Source of the DNA: Rhizophagus sp. LPA8_4_AMF | Taxonomy: Eukaryota; Glomeromycota; Glomeromycetes; Glomerales; Glomeraceae | DNA: 64,000 nt | Assembly: GCA_021464525.1 (NCBI GenBank) | Contig: JADRCO010000004.1 | Coordinates: 34,491 to 98,490, forward strand | Reading direction: 5' to 3' | Shown here: positions 59,602 to 64,000 of the stretch, in pieces | Layout of the letters: every line of letters begins with the position of its first letter | Position numbering within the stretch: the stretch's first letter is position 1 | Position numbers and translations under genes: made by a program | The notes under the pieces: generated by a model | Seen by the model: only the letters and a program-made list of their open reading frames with translations | Told to the model about the DNA's origin: nothing | The model's database searches: none

Positions 59602-59609
59602 TATAAAAA
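59602..59609 (+). promoter_or_regulatory. Putative TATA box of metallothionein-like gene 1
   Basis: The sequence tataaaaa lies 117 bp upstream of the start codon, inside a block (caatcgaaaaacaatataaa region) that is conserved at the matching place in copy B. Promoter function is inferred from position and conservation. Confidence 0.55.
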
Positions 59610-59725
59610 TACCCTCTTTTCACCTATTTAGCATTCTCAAATCGATTTTTACATACAACTGAAACGATAAAAAAAAATTTAAACATCAAACCTTTTCAAA
59701 TACTTCTATATAAAAAAATAACACA

Positions 59726-59880
59726 ATGACTAGCACTGACCCTTGTAAAACCTGCGGATCCACGTAAATATTATTAATTTTTTTCTTATTTGTGTCTTTA
59801 AAAAAAAATATTTATTTTTAAATTTATATAGCACATGCACTTGCACGGATTGCTCCGGAAACTGCGGATGCAGTAAATAA
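59726..59880 (+). CDS. Metallothionein-like 28-residue Cys-rich peptide, copy 1
   Basis: Exons 59726-59763 and 59832-59880, split by a 68-nt GT-AG intron (GTAAAT ... TATAG). The peptide starts MTSTDPCKTCGS and ends CTCTDCSGNCGCSK: 28 residues with seven cysteines in the pattern C-x2-C-x4-C-x-C-x2-C-x3-C-x-C. There are no aromatic residues or histidines. Metallothioneins bind Cu(I), Zn(II) or Cd(II) through such Cys clusters in the cytosol; several fungal copper metallothioneins are of 25-30 residues with seven cysteines, but their spacing differs from this one. The gene sits in a duplicated segment, has a TATA-like box 117 bp upstream, and its twin (62811-62989) encodes exactly the same peptide with only two silent differences. 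Which metal it binds, if any, cannot be read. Without the intron the frame stops after 13 residues. Confidence 0.8.
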
Positions 59881-61124
59881 ATTGCGAACAAAAATATCAA
59901 AAATATCAATCCCTTCGTGCTCTCGTGCTCTGGATCTTTTTTTTTTAAAAAAAATATTTTATTGTTCTATTTTATTTTATTTTTTTATTTTTTTTCTTTG
60001 TTATTTTTTTCATGTTGTTCTTCATGAAATAATTTTTATGAGTACGAAAATATATAAATAAACATATTTTTAATAAATCATTTTTACAAATAAATTTAAG
60101 GAATGAATATTATGTGATGATATTTGATCATATAGTAAAACTCAAAAAAGGCATTCGCAGGAATGTAAGAAAAATTGCTAGCCTAATAACTAGTTAATCG
60201 TCTTTAAGCGATTTTGTCAAGCTATCTTCATGAAAAATGAATAATTATACGATATACAAGTTTATAAATAAAAAAATATCCCTTGTTTAGTTCAACAAAA
60301 AGATAACGAACGTTTCCCTTCTGTCCAATTGTTTAAACAGATCTTCTTTGAAGAATTCCACTTAAACTTGATCTTTCTTTTCAATAATGACAATAAATAT
60401 AATATAATTTATTCAATAAAATTAATACGTTTTTTCACTTTACAAGTAATTAGTCCTATTTAACACACACACATATATTTAATGATTTTCGTGTATTAAG
60501 ATTTTAATATTATCAAATACGTAGAATTAAAATATAGTGAAAGACTTTTTTTTGTTATTCTTATCACGGATATTCGCGTGGGATATTTAAGAAATGGATG
60601 AACGTCAGCAAAATACAACGACTAATTTATTATAAATACAGAATATGAGTGACGCAACGAATGTCAAATTTTTTTGCAAAGAAAAAAATATATATATTGT
60701 TAATCTGAACCGAAGCAAATCGAATATGGGCTTGTGGTTGCTAATAGGATAAAAACGCAAACTTATCAGTTTTTTGCGAGATACTGACACAAGCTCTTAA
60801 CAAAGAAAACGTTTATGGATCATCAGCAACAAGACTGTAAAAGCTGGGGAAATCAATTGAAGAATAAGAGAAATGTCGTTACTACCCAATATATGCACCG
60901 TACTAAATATAAATACTCTTGCTCTGAGTCTTTGGATAACCCTCTGTTACCGAATTCACATCATAGTTCTTATTATGATATTAAAAAAAACTACTAAATT
61001 TAATAAGAGTAATTTCGTCTGATATCTATTAATTATTGAACATTCACTCTTAAAAATTTTTTATCATTTTTGTATTATAAATTTAGATTTTTTTTATGCT
61101 AAGATTTTTATATTCTTATACTAC

Positions 61125-61264
61125 CTCATGAAAAAAATATACTAAAAATTTAAACTTAAAATATACTTAAAATTGCAATTTTAAGTGTATTATAAGTATT
61201 TTAAGTATATTTAAAATTCAAGTATATTTCTAGTAATTTTAAAGAATTTTTTTTTTTCATAGGG
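61125..61264. repeat. Candidate foldback/MITE-like element
   Basis: About 140 bp. Left end ctcatgaaaaaaatata, right end ttttttttttcataggg, roughly inverted, with ctacc on both outer sides (61121-61125 and 61265-61269) as a possible target-site duplication. The interior holds a 22-bp perfect palindrome at 61165-61186 (acttaaaa...ttttaagt) and repeated aagtatatt words. Confidence 0.5.
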
Positions 61265-61825
61265 CTACCACTGAAACTTTAATAAATTATCGTTCTCTAA
61301 TTAAAATTTGTACGGAGCGTAGCGAAGGACATTATATTTCTACGCATTATGAAAAAAGACACGTAATCCATACTAACGAAATTGATCATTTATTTATATG
61401 AAAATTTAATACAGTAGTCTAACACATTCCATTTGAAAGGTTAAACAAGGATGAGACCGAAAACTCAGAAGCTTCATCTGATAAATTTAAAATAACTAAT
61501 GTTTTCTAATAGATATTTGAATTCGCTTGAAACATTCAGTATGTGTACTTCAGATCGATTCTTGCACCAAATCTTCACCGATATGAGGTGCCTCAATTTT
61601 AATCAGAAAAATTTTTTAAAAAAGACAAATATACATAATTTGACTTTATTAGCAGACTTTTTTTTTACGGCTAATTAGCCTCTATGAGGCAATTTTCATT
61701 ATTAGGAACGGTATTTAACCATTCCTTTTTCTTTTTATTAGCATTCGGCCTTGGCTCTTTCAACTGAACTTTTGTAAGTAGGTTTCTTTCTCCTAGATTG
61801 GATTCTTTTTTTTTAGCATTCACTG

Positions 61826-62051
61826 TAGTGATGGGAACCGGCCACTTCGGTCCTGAACCGATACTATTGAGTGGATCGACTTGAGCCAGTTTGTATTGGA
61901 TAAACTGGTTCCGGTTTCATAATGGTTCTATAATCAAGTTCGTTCCATAACTGAGTTAGTTCATATCAAGATTTTATCAGAACCGAAAATACTGAACCGA
62001 ACAGGAACGAACCGACTCGAACCACTCAACCGCAAACTTTTCCCATCCCTA
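61826..62051. repeat. MITE-like element with terminal inverted repeats
   Basis: About 226 bp. The left end tagtgatgggaa and right end ttcccatcccta are inverted copies with one mismatch. The interior is GC-richer than the surroundings and built of gaaccg/cggttc words (gaaccgatac, ctggttccggtttc, gaaccgaaaat, ctgaaccgaacaggaacgaa, ccgactcgaacc), many of which could pair. It has no coding capacity, so if mobile it is non-autonomous. Confidence 0.65.
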
Positions 62052-62669
62052 ATTAGCGCTCTCTCTAACGACTTATGATAAGCAAGTTGTGCTGTGATGT
62101 TTTCTATAAACAGTATAGGAACAGCAAACTTGGTCACTACATCTAACTTGACTATTTTTATTCTAATGATTTTCTTTTTTGAGAATAGGTAATAAAAGCT
62201 TTAATTTGAGAAAACATAGGAATGATAAAGGAATGAAAATTTTAAATTTAAGGGGTAGGAACTTTAATGTAAGAAAGTATGGGAAAATTTTTAGTGTAAA
62301 TTACTTTATCATTCTATCAAATACATTCGATATTGAGATTATGTAAATCATCCGGTTTAATCGACAAACCATTTGGTAGTTCATGTAAATGTTTTTGATT
62401 TGATAAACCTCTTGGGTTACGATAATGGACAAATGAAAATAATGCCTCTCTTTTATGCGGTCATTCAAAATTTTCGCAGATCTTTGTCACAAGTCACAAT
62501 AACTGATCAACTGGATAACGACCTGATGCGTTATTTTCGCCGGTTACTCAAATATTTGAGGCATTGTTGCTAATCAAATATAGATTTGAGATATTTTTGC
62601 CGATTATTAAACAAGATTTTTTCAAAGAAATTTCGGAAAAAATTTATTTCAATCAATCGAAAAAAACAA

Positions 62670-62677
62670 TATAAATA
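62670..62677 (+). promoter_or_regulatory. Putative TATA box of metallothionein-like gene 2
   Basis: The sequence tataaata lies 134 bp upstream of the start codon in a block shared with copy A (aatcgaaaa-caatataaa-atacc). Function inferred. Confidence 0.55.
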
Positions 62678-62810
62678 TACCCTATTTTCACCTATCTAAC
62701 ATTCACAAATCTAAATTTTTTACATACAACTGAAACGTTAAAGAAAAAAAAAAAATTAATACTATCAAACCTTTTCAAATACTTTTATCTAATAAAATAA
62801 TAACAACAAA

Positions 62811-62989
62811 ATGACTAGCACTGACCCTTGCAAAACCTGCGGATCCACGTAAATATTACATTTATTTTTTTTTTATTCATTTGTGTCTTTTATATATATA
62901 AAAAAAATATATATTTAATTATTTTCGTAAATTAATATAGCACATGCACTTGCACGGATTGCTCCGGAAACTGTGGATGCAGTAAATAA
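62811..62989 (+). CDS. Metallothionein-like 28-residue Cys-rich peptide, copy 2
   Basis: Exons 62811-62848 and 62941-62989 with a 92-nt intron (GTAAAT ... AATATAG). The peptide is identical to copy 1: seven cysteines, no aromatics, ending GNCGCSK. Of 87 coding bases only two differ, and both are third positions of cysteine codons (Cys7 TGT to TGC; Cys24 TGC to TGT). The intron differs from that of copy 1 by length (92 against 68 nt) and many substitutions, and flanks differ by indels. This contrast is good evidence that the reading frame is real and kept by selection in both copies, although gene conversion could also contribute. Same TATA-exon spacing class and similar 5' leader (acatacaactgaaacg, catcaaaccttttcaaatac-like) as copy 1, so joint regulation is likely. 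Confidence 0.8.
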
Positions 62990-64000
62990 ATTGCGAACAA
63001 AAATACCAATATCCTTCGTGCTCTCACTGCTCTGGATCTTCTTTTTTAAAATAATGTTTTAAATATTTTATTTTATTTTGTTTTATTTTATTTTTTACTT
63101 TGTTATTTTTTTTCCATGTTGTTCTTCATGAAATATTTTTTATGAGTACGAAATATATAAATAAATAAACATATATTTATAATTTAACATTTTTACAAAA
63201 TAAATTTAATGTGTACTAAACATTACATGCAAAAAGTAAAAAAAAATGATGCGTTTTATATGTTATGATGATATTTGCTCATATATTAAATTTCTTTGAA
63301 GAATAATATTGTATTTCTTTCTATCACTTGATATAACTTTATTACATCTAAAGGCATTCGCAAGAGCGCCCTTGGATATTAAGAAAATTTGTTAGCCTAA
63401 TAAATTTTCGTCAGGTGGGTTAATAAAAAATAAAAAATTAATGTCTTTTAGAGACCGAATCGGTAACTTTGCCAAACTATTTTCATGAGAAATGGCGTGG
63501 ATAATTATACAATTACAAGTTATATAAAATTAAAATACCCTCCTTTTTTTTAGTTCAACGAAAATTAAAAAATCGTTTCAATTGTTTAAATAATCTTCCT
63601 TTGAAAATTTCCACCTAATTGTATCTTTCATTTCAATAATGACAATAAATTTATAATCAATTTTTATTCAATAAAATTAATCCATTTTCTCACTACAAAT
63701 AATTACGGTAGTCCTATTAGTTCTATTAACATGTTTTTTGTATATAAAAGTAATATTATCAGATATGTTAAATTAAATAAATATTACGTTAAATTTGAAT
63801 AATTTTAATAATTTTGTTTGTCGTAGAAGTTTAACAAATGGCTAATTATTATGAATGCGAAACAAATATTTTATTTTTCATTTAGCATAAGAGTTAATGT
63901 TTAGAAAACAAGAACGGGTTTAATAAAGTAAGTTATCGTTCAGCCAGTAAGATCATTTAGACTTTTACTGACCGATATTGTTTTAAATTGATCAATATTA
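62990..64000. other. 3' flank of metallothionein-like gene 2; no further gene
   Basis: To about 63735 this is the colinear 3' part of duplicated copy B, with aataaa words at 63165-63205. The final 265 bp are AT-rich with nothing recognised. Confidence 0.45.

Larger units (their letters stand above)
59376..60470 (+). repeat. Duplicated segment, copy A (contains metallothionein-like gene 1)
   Basis: Landmarks are shared in order with copy B (about 62320-63735). They include a leader around atcgacaaa-cca, ttgataa-c-tctTGG, tagacaaatgaaaat, the TATA region, the two exons, the 3' sequence catgttgttcttcatgaaat, atgagtacgaaa, ggcattcgca, and caataatgacaataaat. Copy A is shorter because of indels in AT-rich parts. 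Boundaries are approximate. Confidence 0.8.
59881..62319. other. Spacer between the two metallothionein-like genes
   Basis: Contains the 3' part of duplicated copy A (to about 60470), then AT-rich sequence, a foldback element at 61125-61264 and a MITE-like repeat at 61826-62051, both listed separately. A 60-codon open stretch at 60815-60997 has no family resemblance. No other gene was seen. Confidence 0.45.
62320..63735 (+). repeat. Duplicated segment, copy B (contains metallothionein-like gene 2)
   Basis: Colinear with copy A over promoter, both exons and the 3' flank. Extra sequence relative to copy A lies mainly in AT-rich spacers (for example upstream at 62470-62640 and the longer intron). 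Ends are approximate; similarity fades near 63735 (after 'aattacggtagtcctatt'). Confidence 0.8.

Noticed and set aside
59726-59768. Reading metallothionein-like gene 1 without an intron as a 13-residue peptide
   Set aside because: The second exon has conserved Cys codons in phase in both copies, bounded by GTAAAT and TATAG.
60815-60997. 60-codon ORF (MDHQQQDCKSWGNQ...) between the two metallothionein-like genes
   Set aside because: No homology recognised, not repeated in copy B, and length is within chance for open frames here.

Overview
The window looks like a piece of nuclear genome from an early-diverging filamentous fungus, most likely a Glomeromycotina (Rhizophagus-type) arbuscular mycorrhizal fungus. 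This is an inference. It rests on very AT-rich DNA, many short GT-AG introns (about 60-200 nt) in conserved eukaryotic genes, and three family types I associate with Rhizophagus expansions: AAA-ATPase-like/PD-(D/E)XK proteins, F-box proteins, and SAM-domain proteins with a nuclease-like core. No search was run; all products were assigned by reading the translations. Exon boundaries were reconstructed by hand from splice signals, reading phase and protein continuity. For every intact gene the exon lengths sum to a multiple of three.

Layout. (1) 1-1745: a decayed AAA-ATPase-like gene that runs off the left edge. (2) 2.3-49.2 kb: a compact housekeeping block. In order it holds ARP2 (actin nucleation), TTI1 (PIKK assembly), a SET/NAP histone chaperone, a Syntaxin-8-like Qc-SNARE, DBP8 (ribosome biogenesis helicase), an intronless F-box protein, two unrecognised probable nuclear proteins, a Tra2-like SR protein, a probable RXT2 (Rpd3L deacetylase complex), DPM2 (dolichol-phosphate-mannose synthase subunit), an EB1-type microtubule plus-end protein, an Ime2/MAK-type kinase, a HUL4-like HECT ubiquitin ligase, URA3, NIC96/NUP93 (nuclear pore) and SEN1 (RNA/DNA helicase). 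Divergent pairs share short promoters (SET-NAP/SNARE 257 bp; Tra2/RXT2 339 bp; HECT/URA3 265 bp). (3) 49.2-55.3 kb: about 6 kb in which I find no gene. (4) 55.3-58.1 kb: two same-strand genes of accessory families, a P-loop NTPase and a SAM/nuclease-like protein, both apparently broken by frameshifts. (5) 58.1-64 kb: AT-rich sequence with hairpins, a MITE-like repeat and two copies of a tiny intron-containing gene for a 28-residue, seven-cysteine metallothionein-like peptide, lying inside a duplicated segment of about 1.1-1.4 kb.

The housekeeping genes do not form a pathway; they sit together as ordinary eukaryotic neighbours. The most unusual content is in the right-hand third. The twin metallothionein-like genes stand out: each is split by an intron, encodes the same peptide, and differs from its twin only by two silent changes, both in cysteine codons, while introns and flanks have diverged.
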